Positions 19,510 through 28,065 of a stretch of 64,000 bases of DNA are shown piece by piece. Within the stretch, counting starts at the first letter, position 1. The number at the start of each line of letters is the position of its first letter. Location of the stretch: positions 496,001-560,000 of the forward strand of contig NZ_BMQB01000002.1 in NCBI RefSeq assembly GCF_014647895.1, read 5' to 3'. A program made the translations under genes and the position numbers. Source of the DNA: Pilimelia anulata. Its GTDB lineage: Bacteria; Actinomycetota; Actinomycetes; Mycobacteriales; Micromonosporaceae. The notes below the pieces were generated by a model. The model searched no databases, had not been told where the DNA came from, and worked only from the letters and a program-made list of their open reading frames with translations.

Positions 19510-20193
19510 TCAGTTCGGCAGGGGCCGGGTGGACCACTGGTCCAGCGGTGTCGGCACCGCCCGGACCCGGCGCAGCAGCGCACACTCCCGCCGCAGCAAC
19601 TGCCGCCCCGTCCGCAGCCGCGCCGCCGTGTCCGGCGCCGCCAGCAGCAACTGCCGGTCGTCGATGCCCAGCGTCACCGCGGCCCCCACCAGGTACGACA
19701 CCACCAGCGGATCGGTCGGCAACTGCTCGGCCGCCGCCGCCGGCCCGCGCAGCAGCCCCAGGTACCGCCGCAGCTCGGTCAGCACCCCCGGCGCCAGCGC
19801 CGCCGCGGCGGCGTCCGTGTGCTCGGGCAGCCAGCGCACCTCCGCGGTGAGGTACGGCGCGGCGGCGGTGTCCATCCCGGTGACCTCGAACCGGCGGCGG
19901 CCGACGGAGACGATGTCGTACCGGCCGTCCGGGTGCGCGGTGATCGAGCGGACCACGGCCGCGCAGCCGATGCCGTGCAGCGTGACCGCGCGGCCGCCGC
20001 CGCGCAGCGGCGGGTTCAGCAGGGCGTTGCCGCGGTGGATGGCGACGACCCCGAACTGCCGGGGCGCGGCCGGCGGCAGGGCGATCAGGTCGCGGGCCAG
20101 CGCCCGGTACCGGTCCTCGGTGACCGACAGGGGCAGCACGAGCCCGGGGAAGAGCACCGTCGCCAGCGGGAACAGCGCCAGGCGCGCACTCAT
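19510..20193 (-). CDS. LON peptidase substrate-binding-domain protein
   Basis: The 227-residue protein consists of the N-terminal substrate-binding domain of Lon only. It opens with the characteristic LALFPLATVLFPGLVLPLSV; the block GIGCAAVVRSITAHPDGRYDIVSVGRRRFEV and a helical C-terminal part follow. There is no AAA+ or protease domain. Stand-alone proteins of this family are common in actinobacteria and their role is unknown. ATG 20193 begins the conserved N-terminus. Confidence 0.9.
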   Translation of the reverse strand: MSARLALFPLATVLFPGLVLPLSVTEDRYRALARDLIALPPAAPRQFGVVAIHRGNALLNPPLRGGGRAVTLHGIGCAAVVRSITAHPDGRYDIVSVGRRRFEVTGMDTAAAPYLTAEVRWLPEHTDAAAAALAPGVLTELRRYLGLLRGPAAAAEQLPTDPLVVSYLVGAAVTLGIDDRQLLLAAPDTAARLRTGRQLLRRECALLRRVRAVPTPLDQWSTRPLPN

Positions 20194-20325
20194 CGGACCA
20201 CCCTATCCCGCGCCGGCCCCGCCGGGCAGTCCCGCCGTCCGCCCCCGCCGGCCGGCGCCACCCCCACCGTGGGCGCGCCGCGAACCGCCGGAACCGATGT
20301 GGACGGGCGGTGCGGAAACGGCAGC

Positions 20326-20351
20326 GGCGCGCCCCGTACCCGGGACGCGCC
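20326..20351 (-). terminator. Hairpin after the glycosyltransferase cluster
   Basis: GGCGCG (20326-20331) and CGCGCC (20346-20351) pair, followed after one mismatch by CCC/GGG, with a short loop. It stands 20 bp beyond the stop of the last minus-strand glycosyltransferase. It has no T-tract. Confidence 0.4.
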
Positions 20352-20370
20352 GCCATGACCGACCCCGACG

Positions 20371-21873
20371 CTACGCCGGGCGCTCCAGTAGCCGCGAGTA
20401 CAGCGCGTCCAGCAGCTTGGCCTGCGCCTCCCAGGTCCAGTGGGACAACAGGTCCGAGTCGTACGCCGCCCGGTACCGCGCCGGGTCGTCGAGCACCGCC
20501 CGGACCGCCCGCGCGTAGTCGGCGGTGTCCCGGGCCCGGAACACCTCGCCCTGCCCGGACGAGCGGACCTGCTCGGCCATCGTCCGAACGTCGCTGACCA
20601 CGATCGGCAGCCGGGCCTGCGAGTACTCGAAGAACTTCGTGATCAGCGCGATCTCGTGGTTCGGGTAGTGATGCAGCGGGATCACGCCGACGTCGGCGCT
20701 GCCCAGGAACCGCACCACCTCGTCGTGCCGGACGAACGGGTGCACGTGCAGCCGGTCGGCCACCCCGAGCCGGTCGGCCAGCTCGCGCAACTCGGTGACG
20801 TACGCGCTCGTGGGCACGTTCACCACGAACGCGGTGTGCACGTCCGGCAGGTGCGGCATCGCCTCGACCATGGTGCGCAGGCCGCGCTGCTCGGCGGCGC
20901 CGCCGCTGTACACGACGAGCGGGGTTGCCGGGTCGAGGCCGCACAGCGTGCGCAGGCCGGGGGTGTCCGCCGCGTCGGCCGTCGCCGGGGCGTTGAGGAT
21001 CACCGTGGGCCGTTGGGGGAGGTCATGCTCGCGCTGGAGCATCTCGGCGAGCGTGTCCGAGACCGTGACGACGGCGTCGGCGTAGCCGCCGTACTCGCGT
21101 TCGTGGTCCATGTTGGCCCGCTTCCAGCGGACGTTGTCCACCCAGGGGCGGATGCCGGGCAGGAACTCGTGCGCGTCCCAGACGAGCTTGACGTCGCGAC
21201 CCTTGAGCCGGGCGCGCAGCGCCGCCCGGGCGCCGACGCCGAGCATCCGGAAGTCGTGGGCGTGGATGAGGTCGGGCTGCAACCGGTCGATGACCGGGCC
21301 GTACGACAGCTCGTAGTTCCACAGCGTGGGGTCGAGCTGCCGCCAGCTCCGCCGTCCCTGCACAGCGCGGGTGACCACGGCGTACCCGCGGTCCAGCGGG
21401 CCGGCGTGCCGGCGCGGCGCGCGGGCCTTGGCCAGCAGTTCGCTGCGCAGCCGGACCCAGCGCCGGCTGACCCGGTGGGCGAACTGCTCGCCGCGCAGCC
21501 GGGTCGACGGCTCGCGGCCGGCGAGGCCGGCGTCGACCCGGCGCTCGGCCAGGCTGGCCGCCCAGCCGGCAATCCACTCCTTGCGGTACTCCTCGACCCC
21601 GTTCGGCGGGTAGGCCAGCGGGTAGCGCAGCCAGGAACGGTGGTACGCCTGCCGGGGCGCGCCGTACGCGCCGGTGTTGCGCAGGATCTGCACCCGGGCC
21701 CCGCCGAGCTGCTCGGTGCGCGACCGGGACGCCCGGCCGATCAGGTGCACCTCCCAGCCGGCGTCGGCGGCGGACATCGCGATCTTCTGGACCCGGGAGT
21801 CGTTGGTGATGTCCTTGTGGACGAGCATGACGATCCGCCCGCGGGCAGCGGCGGGTTCGGGCGTGGCGGTCAC
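20371..21873 (-). CDS. GT4-type glycosyltransferase (third of the minus-strand cluster)
   Basis: The 500-residue product is a GT-B glycosyltransferase. The N-terminal Rossmann domain starts RIVMLVHKDITNDSRVQKIA, the cluster signature DSRVQK. The C-terminal domain has LVVYSGGAAEQRGL, FVRHDEVVRFLGSADVG and a sugar-nucleotide site around ALITKFFEYSQARLP. GTG 21873 has a GAGGAAG Shine-Dalgarno and begins 8 bp after the stop of the preceding transferase, so both are on one transcript. The sugar and acceptor are unknown. A cell-surface polysaccharide is a reasonable inference because such enzymes work at the inner membrane. It is less similar to the other two minus-strand members than they are to each other. 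Confidence 0.88.
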   Translation of the reverse strand: MTATPEPAAARGRIVMLVHKDITNDSRVQKIAMSAADAGWEVHLIGRASRSRTEQLGGARVQILRNTGAYGAPRQAYHRSWLRYPLAYPPNGVEEYRKEWIAGWAASLAERRVDAGLAGREPSTRLRGEQFAHRVSRRWVRLRSELLAKARAPRRHAGPLDRGYAVVTRAVQGRRSWRQLDPTLWNYELSYGPVIDRLQPDLIHAHDFRMLGVGARAALRARLKGRDVKLVWDAHEFLPGIRPWVDNVRWKRANMDHEREYGGYADAVVTVSDTLAEMLQREHDLPQRPTVILNAPATADAADTPGLRTLCGLDPATPLVVYSGGAAEQRGLRTMVEAMPHLPDVHTAFVVNVPTSAYVTELRELADRLGVADRLHVHPFVRHDEVVRFLGSADVGVIPLHHYPNHEIALITKFFEYSQARLPIVVSDVRTMAEQVRSSGQGEVFRARDTADYARAVRAVLDDPARYRAAYDSDLLSHWTWEAQAKLLDALYSRLLERPA

Positions 21874-21881
21874 GGGCTTCC

Positions 21882-23465
21882 TCAGCGGGTCGGGGACGGG
21901 TCGGTGCCGGCGAGCGCGGCCGGCGCGGCGGGTGCGCCCGGCTGGGCGGGAGCGCGGACCGCGGACCCCGCCGCGGGTGCGGCGGGTCCGCCGAGGCGGG
22001 TGTACAGCGCGTGCAGGCCGCGGACCTCCTCGGCCCACGTCCACCGGTCGAGCAGGCCGGGCGCGGCGAGGGCGCGTCGGTACCGGTCCGGGTCGGCGAG
22101 CACGGTGCGGACGGCGCGGGCGAAGTCCTCGGTGTCCTCGGCGGCGAACACCTCGCCCTGCCCGGTGCGCGCGACCATCGTGGCGATCGTGCGCACGTCG
22201 CTGGTAACCAGCGGGAGGTGGGCGTGCGAGTACTCGAAGAACTTGGTGTTGAGCGATAGCTCGTGGTTCGGCCAGTGGACGTTGCCGATGAGCCCGACCG
22301 AGGCGGTGCGGACGTACTCGACGAGGTACCAGTGCGGCACGTACGGCGTGAGGTGCAGCCGGTCGCCGACGCCCAGCGCGGCCGCCCGGGCGACCAGCTC
22401 CCGCGGGTACGGCGCGGCCGGCTTGCCGATCACCAGCGCGAGGTGCACCCCGGGCAGCAGCGGCAGCGCCTCGACGAACGTGTCCAGCCCGCGCTGCGGG
22501 GCGGGGCTACCGCTGTACACGAGTAGCGGGGTGTCGGCGGGCAGGCCGCAGGTGCGGCGCAGGTCGCCGTACCGTTCCCGGTCGGCGTCGGTGACGGGGT
22601 GATCGAGAGCCGGCACGTTCTGCAGTACGAGGGGGCGCTCGGGCAGCGCGAGGTCGCGTTCGAGCAGGTCGGCGATCGGTTCGGCGACGGTGACGACGGC
22701 GTCGGCGTGCCGGACGTACTCGCGCTGGTAGGCCAGGTGCGCGGGCAGCCAGCGGTCGGCGAGCCCGGCGCCGGCCATGCCGGGCAGGTACTCGTGGGCG
22801 TCCCAGACCACCCGGACCTCGCGCCCGGCGAGCCGGGCCCGCCGCGCGGCGCGGACGGCGACGCCGAGCATGCGGGTGTCGTTGGCGTGGATGATGTCCG
22901 GTGCGAGCGTGTCGATGGTCCGGCCGAGGGCGGTCTCGTACCGCCACAGGTACGGCTCCAGCGTCCGCCACGCGCGGTCGCCGCGGCAGCGCCGGGCCAG
23001 CCGGTAGCGGAGCCGGTCGAGCAGGGTGATCCGCTGGTCCGCCGCGTTCTTCGCCGCGGTCTGGCGGCGGCGCAGGCCGGCCCACCGAGCGCGCAGCCAG
23101 CCGGCCGGCGGCGGCGGGTGGCCGGCGACGGCGGCGGTGAACTCCCGGTCCGCGGCCCGCAGCGCGGCGCCGTCGGTGGCCCGCCGCGCCGCCATCGGGC
23201 TCGGGTGTGCCAGCGGGGTGCGCCAGCCCCGCCGGTACGCGCGCTCGCGCAGCAGCCGGGCGCGGGGGATCCGCAGCAGGCTCACCCGGGCGTCCCCGCA
23301 GGACCATCGCTTCGGGCCGTCGGGCGAGACGCCCAGCAGCGTGACCCGCCAGCCGGCCGCGGCGGTCGTGCGGGCGGTCTTCTGGACCCGGGAGTCGCCC
23401 TCCACGGCGTTGTCGACGAGCATGACGATGTGGCCCGGTGGCGGGGCCGGTGCGTCCTCGATCAT
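21882..23465 (-). CDS. GT4-type glycosyltransferase (second of the minus-strand cluster)
   Basis: This 527-residue GT-B enzyme is closely related to the next gene upstream. Shared blocks are HIVMLVDNAVEGDSRVQKTA, DIIHANDTRMLGVAVRAARR, VWDAHEYLPGM, GLIGNVHWPNHELSLNTKFF and GQGEVFAAEDTEDFARAVR. These cover the DSRVQK signature and the donor-binding region. ATG 23465 is the start of the conserved frame; its Shine-Dalgarno (AAAGG about 14 nt upstream) is poorly spaced. A long alanine/proline tail ends it. The spacing to its neighbours (68 bp upstream, 8 bp downstream) points to an operon. Confidence 0.88.
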   Translation of the reverse strand: MIEDAPAPPPGHIVMLVDNAVEGDSRVQKTARTTAAAGWRVTLLGVSPDGPKRWSCGDARVSLLRIPRARLLRERAYRRGWRTPLAHPSPMAARRATDGAALRAADREFTAAVAGHPPPPAGWLRARWAGLRRRQTAAKNAADQRITLLDRLRYRLARRCRGDRAWRTLEPYLWRYETALGRTIDTLAPDIIHANDTRMLGVAVRAARRARLAGREVRVVWDAHEYLPGMAGAGLADRWLPAHLAYQREYVRHADAVVTVAEPIADLLERDLALPERPLVLQNVPALDHPVTDADRERYGDLRRTCGLPADTPLLVYSGSPAPQRGLDTFVEALPLLPGVHLALVIGKPAAPYPRELVARAAALGVGDRLHLTPYVPHWYLVEYVRTASVGLIGNVHWPNHELSLNTKFFEYSHAHLPLVTSDVRTIATMVARTGQGEVFAAEDTEDFARAVRTVLADPDRYRRALAAPGLLDRWTWAEEVRGLHALYTRLGGPAAPAAGSAVRAPAQPGAPAAPAALAGTDPSPTR

Positions 23466-23533
23466 CCTGTGTGGATATGCCTTTCCCGTGTGCTGTGTGG
23501 TGGTATGCCCAGTATTGCCCAGAGTGGCGCGGG

Positions 23534-25162
23534 CTAGTTGGCGACCCCGGGAGCGTGCGCGCCGTCGGCCGGGGTCAGCGGCGCGCGGCGGGCCGGCAGC
23601 AGCGGCGCCGGGCCGCGGCCGAGGAGCTGCCGGTACCGCTGGAGCAGCACCTGCACCTCCTCCTCCCACGTCCACCGCACCAGCACGTCGGACTTGTCGT
23701 ACACCGCCCGGTACCGCGCCGGGTCGGCCAGCACCGCCCGGACCGCCCGGGCCAGGTCCTCGACGTCCTCGGCGGCGAACACCTCGCCCTGCCCGGTGCG
23801 CTGGACCATCGCCGCGATGGTGGCGACGTCGCTGGTGACCAGCGGCAGGCGGGCGTGCGAGTACTCGAAGAACTTCGTGTTCAGCGACAGCTCGTGGTTG
23901 GGCCAGTGCACGTTGCCGATCAGGCCGACGTCGGCGGTGGCCAGCGACGCGACCACGTACCAGTGCGGGACGTGCGGCAGCAGGTGCACCCGCTTGCGCA
24001 CGCCCTGCCGGACGGCCTGCTCCATCAGCCGGGCGACGTACCGGTGGCCGGACTGCCCGACGGCGAGCGCCAGGTGCACCCCGGGCAGCAGGCGCAGCGC
24101 GCTGACCATCGTGCCGAGGCCGCGCTGGGCGGCCGCCGCGCCGCTGTACACCAGCAGCGGGGTGTCCGGGCCGAGGCCGGCGAGGCCGCGCACGTCGCCG
24201 TACCGCTGCCGGTCGGCGGCGGTGACCGGCCGCTCGAACGCCGGGACGTTCTGCAGCACCGCCGGCCGCTCGGTCAGCGCGTGGTCGCGCTGGAGCAGGT
24301 CGGCGATCGGCTCCGAGACGGTGACGACGGCGTGGACCTCGGGCAGGTACTCGTCCAGGTAGCGCAGGTGGGCGGGCAGCCAGCGCTTCTCGGCGCCGGC
24401 CTGGCGCATGCCGGGCAGGTACTCGTGGGCGTCCCAGAGCAGCTTCACCCCGCGGCCGGCGAGCCGGGCGCGGCGGACCGCGCGGGCGCCGACGCCGAGC
24501 ATCCGGACGTCGTTGGCGTGGATCAGGTCGGGCGCCAGCTCGTCGATGATCGGGCCGACGGCGACCTCGTACCGCCACAGGTACGGCTCCAGGCGGCGCC
24601 ACGAGCGGGTGCCGAACCGGCGGTGGGCCAGCCGGTAGCGCAGCTCGTCGAGGCGGCTGATCCGCATGTCCGCGACGGCCTTGGCGGCGGTCTGGGCGCG
24701 GCGCAGGTCGACCCAGCGGCGCTGGGCGAGGCGCAGCAGGCCGGTGCCGCGGCGGGCCAGCCAGCGCGGGCCGCGGCCGGCGACGGGCGCGGCGCCGGCG
24801 AGGAAGACGCGGTCGGCGTGCCGGAGCGCGGTGCGGCCGGCGTGCCGCTCGGCGTGGGCGTCGCTGGCGTACGCCAGGGGGTGCCGCAGCGAGCGGCGGA
24901 AGCTGCGTGGGCGGGGCCGGGGGAGCGGCTCGACCCGGGCGGTGCGGGCGGTGGCGGCGCCGATCGACCAGGTGCGCGGGTCGTCGGTGGTGACGCCGAG
25001 CAGGGTCACGTCCCAGCCGGCCGCGGCGGCGCTGCGGGCCGCCTTCTGTACCCGCGAGTCGCGGACCACGTCGTTGTCGACCAGCATGACGATCCGGCCG
25101 GGCGGCCGTTCGTCGGCGGGGTGGCCCGGCTGCCGGGGAGTGGTGGGCTCTTGGTCGGTCAT
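23534..25162 (-). CDS. GT4-type glycosyltransferase (first of the minus-strand cluster)
   Basis: This 542-residue GT-B enzyme is the paralogue of the next downstream gene. Matching segments include RIVMLVDNDVVRDSRVQKAA, RRLEPYLWRYEVAVGPIIDE, DLIHANDVRMLGVGARAVRR, LLWDAHEYLPGMRQ, and GLIGNVHWPNHELSLNTKFF. Start ATG 25162. It diverges from the two-domain transferase at 25402 across 239 bp, which must hold both promoters. No lipid-carrier transferase, flippase or ABC exporter lies nearby. Confidence 0.9.
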   Translation of the reverse strand: MTDQEPTTPRQPGHPADERPPGRIVMLVDNDVVRDSRVQKAARSAAAAGWDVTLLGVTTDDPRTWSIGAATARTARVEPLPRPRPRSFRRSLRHPLAYASDAHAERHAGRTALRHADRVFLAGAAPVAGRGPRWLARRGTGLLRLAQRRWVDLRRAQTAAKAVADMRISRLDELRYRLAHRRFGTRSWRRLEPYLWRYEVAVGPIIDELAPDLIHANDVRMLGVGARAVRRARLAGRGVKLLWDAHEYLPGMRQAGAEKRWLPAHLRYLDEYLPEVHAVVTVSEPIADLLQRDHALTERPAVLQNVPAFERPVTAADRQRYGDVRGLAGLGPDTPLLVYSGAAAAQRGLGTMVSALRLLPGVHLALAVGQSGHRYVARLMEQAVRQGVRKRVHLLPHVPHWYVVASLATADVGLIGNVHWPNHELSLNTKFFEYSHARLPLVTSDVATIAAMVQRTGQGEVFAAEDVEDLARAVRAVLADPARYRAVYDKSDVLVRWTWEEEVQVLLQRYRQLLGRGPAPLLPARRAPLTPADGAHAPGVAN

Positions 25163-25401
25163 CCAGCGCAGCCTAGGGTTTTATGCCTAAATGTCGGAAT
25201 TGCCGAGCCAACTCCGACGGGTGAATGGCCGGGCGAACCAGTTGATCAAGACCCGCTATTGCCGCGGGACGTATAGGATTCGCCCGGTAATTCGGCTCAA
25301 GGCTCTCCTTCGGTGCTTTACAGACATCCCCGAGGCCGCGCCGCCCCGGACGGCCGCGGGTCGTTATGTGTCCGGTGGCTACCCCGATGGAGGTTCCTTT
25401 C

Positions 25402-28065
25402 ATGTCCCAGCCCCGCCGTCCACGCCTCGCCGTCGTGGTGGCCAACGGCATCACCGGCGACTCCCGCGTCCAGAAGTCGGCCATCGCCGCCGCCCGGGCC
25501 GGCTGGGACGTGGCGCTGCTCGGCGTCGCCACCGACGGCGCCGTGCACCGGTCGATGATGGGCCCGATCCGGGTCTCCCGGGTGGTCGTCCCCGCGTACG
25601 TGCGGACCAGCGCCAACGCCCACCCGTGGCGCAGCGCCGTCACCCAGTTCGGCATCGGGCACCGCACCGTCCTGCCGTACTTCGACGCCAACCACCGCGC
25701 CGCCGAGCGCCGCGCCACCGCCCGCATCGGCGACCTGCGCAGCACCGCCCGCAACGGCGGGCCGGTCGGCGCGATGGCGGTGCCGGCGCGGATCGCGCTC
25801 ACCGGCTCGCTGAAGATCCGGCGGGCCGTGCACCAGCTCCGCCGGCGGGCGTTCCTGTGGGAGCAGCGGCAGAAGCGGCGGCCGTCCGGCACCTGGTACC
25901 GGGACTGGCCGCAGCTCGTCGACCTGGACAACTCGCTCGGCCCGGCGATCGAGCGGATCCGCCCGGACGTCATCCACGCCAACGACATCACCACCATCGG
26001 GGTGGTCGGGCAGGCGGTGTCCCGGATGCGCGCCCGCGGCGAGCAGGTGCGCTGGCTGTACGACGCGCACGAGTTCGTCCCCGGCGTGGACTGGCCGACG
26101 CCGCACCAGCGGGCCGCGTACCTGGACCTGGAGGACTCGTTCATCCGCCGGGCCGACACCGTCGTCACCGTCTCGCCGGAGATCGCCGCCCGGATCCGCC
26201 AGGTGTACGGCCTGGCCGAGCTGCCCCGGGTCGTCCGCAACACCCCGATCCGCGCGTGCGTCGGGCAGGCCCCCGAGCAGGCCACCGTCCGGGAGATCTG
26301 CGGGCTGAACGAGGACGTGCCGCTGCTGGTGTACTCCGGCTGGATCTCCGCCGAGCGCGGGCTCGGCTCGGCCATCGGCGCGCTGACCCACCTGCCCGAT
26401 TTCCACCTGGCGATCGTGGCCGGGCGCTCGCACCCCGAGCTGGACGGGCTGCTCGTCCAGGCCGAGGACCTGGGGATCGCCGACCGGGTGCACGTGGTGC
26501 CGTACGTGGCCCAGCACACCGTCGCCGACTACCTCTCCAGCGCCGACATCGGGCTGATCTGCTCCAAGCGGACGCTGAACTACGAGCTGTCCCTGCCCAC
26601 CAAGATGGCCGAGTACCTGCACGCCGGCCTGCCGGTGGCGGTCAGCGACGTCAAGGCCAACAGCGCCTTCGTCCGCGAGCGCGGCGTCGGCGAGGTGTTC
26701 TCCGCCGGCGACCCGACCAGCCTCGCGACCGCGGTCAAGACGATCATCGGCAACCGGGACGCCTACCGCGCCCGGATCAGCGACGACCTGCTCGACGAGC
26801 TGTCCTGGGAGCAGCAGAGCGAGGAGCTGCTGCGGGTGTACCGGGAGCTGTGCCCGGTGCCCGACCCCGAGGCCCGCCCGGAGCTGCCGTGGGGGCTGGA
26901 GGAGGGCGCCCGGGTCAGCCGGGTGCGCACCGGCGACGGCAGCGAGGAGGAGTCGGCCGACGAGGACGACGACGAGGCCGAGCTGAGCGCCCCGCCGCCG
27001 GTGATCGCGCACTGGCGCAAGATCACCCCGGAGTCGCGGATCCGGCTGGGCCTCGGCCCGGCCAACTACGCCGGGCAGGGCGCGGCGTTCGCCTCCGCGA
27101 TCTGCCGGCGGCGGCCCGACGTCGGCGCCGAGGTGGTGATGTGGCGGCAGCCGGACTCGTTCGACTACCCGGCCGACGAGTACCTCGACGTCGACACGCT
27201 GCCCGACGCCGACCTGCAGGCGCAGCGGATGAAGAGCATCCTCGAGCGGTACACCCACGTGCTCGCAGACGCGTTCCTGCCGGTCTTCGGCCACCTGTAC
27301 GGCGGGGCGATCGACAAGGAGCTGCCGATCCTGCGCCGGGCCGGGATCAAGACCGCGATCCTCGCCCACGGCAGCGAGATCCGGCACCCGCTGCGGCACA
27401 TGGAGCGGCACCGCTGGTCGATGTTCCGCGACGCCCCCGCGTGGATGGTGGAGAACCTGACCGGCCGGGTCGAGCAGAACCTCAAGATCGTGGCCAACGG
27501 CAAGCTGCCGGTGTACGTGACCACCCCGGACCTGCTCGCCGACGTGCCGACCGCGACCTGGGTGCCGCTGGTCGTCGACGTCGCCGCGTGGGACTCCGAC
27601 GAGCCGGTCATGCAGCGCACCCGGCCGCTGGTCCTGCACGCGCCGTCGAAGCGGTGGACCAAGGGCACCGACCACATCCTGCCGGTCGTCGAGGACCTGC
27701 ACCGCAAGGGCCGGATCGAGCTGCGGCTGGCCGAGAACGTCCCGTGGGCGCAGGTCCGCGAGCTGGTCAAGACGTGCGACATCGTGCTGGACCAGTTCAC
27801 CACCGGCAGCTTCGGCACGTTCGCGGTCGAGGCGATGGCCGCCGGCCGGCCCGTCGTCGGGTACATCACCGACGAGGTGGCCAAGGTCGTCGGCGGGGAC
27901 CTGCCGATCGTCAGCGCCGGCACCGGCGAGCTGCGCGGGGCGCTGGAGTCGCTGCTGGCCGACCGGGAGGGCACCGCGCGGATCGGGGCGGCGTCGCGGA
28001 CGTACGCGCACAAGTTCCACGACGGGGCGATGACGGCCCGGATCCTCAGCGACTTCCTGAGCTGA
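25402..28065 (+). CDS. Two-domain glycosyltransferase (two GT-B units fused through an acidic linker)
   Basis: The 887-residue product is about twice the usual GT4 size. Residues 1-495 form one GT4 unit that starts with ANGITGDSRVQKSAIAAARA, the same DSRVQK signature as the minus-strand cluster, with ELSLPTKMAEYLHAGLPVAV at its donor site. Residues about 500-545 are an acidic, low-complexity linker (EEESADEDDDEAE). Residues about 550-885 form a second GT-B-like unit, with LGLGPANYAGQGAAFASAI, ILAHGSEIRHP, HAPSKRWTKGTDHI and GSFGTFAVEAMAAGRP. ATG 25402 follows GGAGG (25389-25393). It could add two sugars in succession, or one half may be regulatory. The 3' end overlaps the convergent kinase gene by 20 bp. 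Confidence 0.85.
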   Translation: MSQPRRPRLAVVVANGITGDSRVQKSAIAAARAGWDVALLGVATDGAVHRSMMGPIRVSRVVVPAYVRTSANAHPWRSAVTQFGIGHRTVLPYFDANHRAAERRATARIGDLRSTARNGGPVGAMAVPARIALTGSLKIRRAVHQLRRRAFLWEQRQKRRPSGTWYRDWPQLVDLDNSLGPAIERIRPDVIHANDITTIGVVGQAVSRMRARGEQVRWLYDAHEFVPGVDWPTPHQRAAYLDLEDSFIRRADTVVTVSPEIAARIRQVYGLAELPRVVRNTPIRACVGQAPEQATVREICGLNEDVPLLVYSGWISAERGLGSAIGALTHLPDFHLAIVAGRSHPELDGLLVQAEDLGIADRVHVVPYVAQHTVADYLSSADIGLICSKRTLNYELSLPTKMAEYLHAGLPVAVSDVKANSAFVRERGVGEVFSAGDPTSLATAVKTIIGNRDAYRARISDDLLDELSWEQQSEELLRVYRELCPVPDPEARPELPWGLEEGARVSRVRTGDGSEEESADEDDDEAELSAPPPVIAHWRKITPESRIRLGLGPANYAGQGAAFASAICRRRPDVGAEVVMWRQPDSFDYPADEYLDVDTLPDADLQAQRMKSILERYTHVLADAFLPVFGHLYGGAIDKELPILRRAGIKTAILAHGSEIRHPLRHMERHRWSMFRDAPAWMVENLTGRVEQNLKIVANGKLPVYVTTPDLLADVPTATWVPLVVDVAAWDSDEPVMQRTRPLVLHAPSKRWTKGTDHILPVVEDLHRKGRIELRLAENVPWAQVRELVKTCDIVLDQFTTGSFGTFAVEAMAAGRPVVGYITDEVAKVVGGDLPIVSAGTGELRGALESLLADREGTARIGAASRTYAHKFHDGAMTARILSDFLS

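Noticed and set aside
21882..25162. The two similar glycosyltransferases as an assembly duplication
   Set aside because: They differ throughout and have different tails, so they are true paralogues and not copies of one read.
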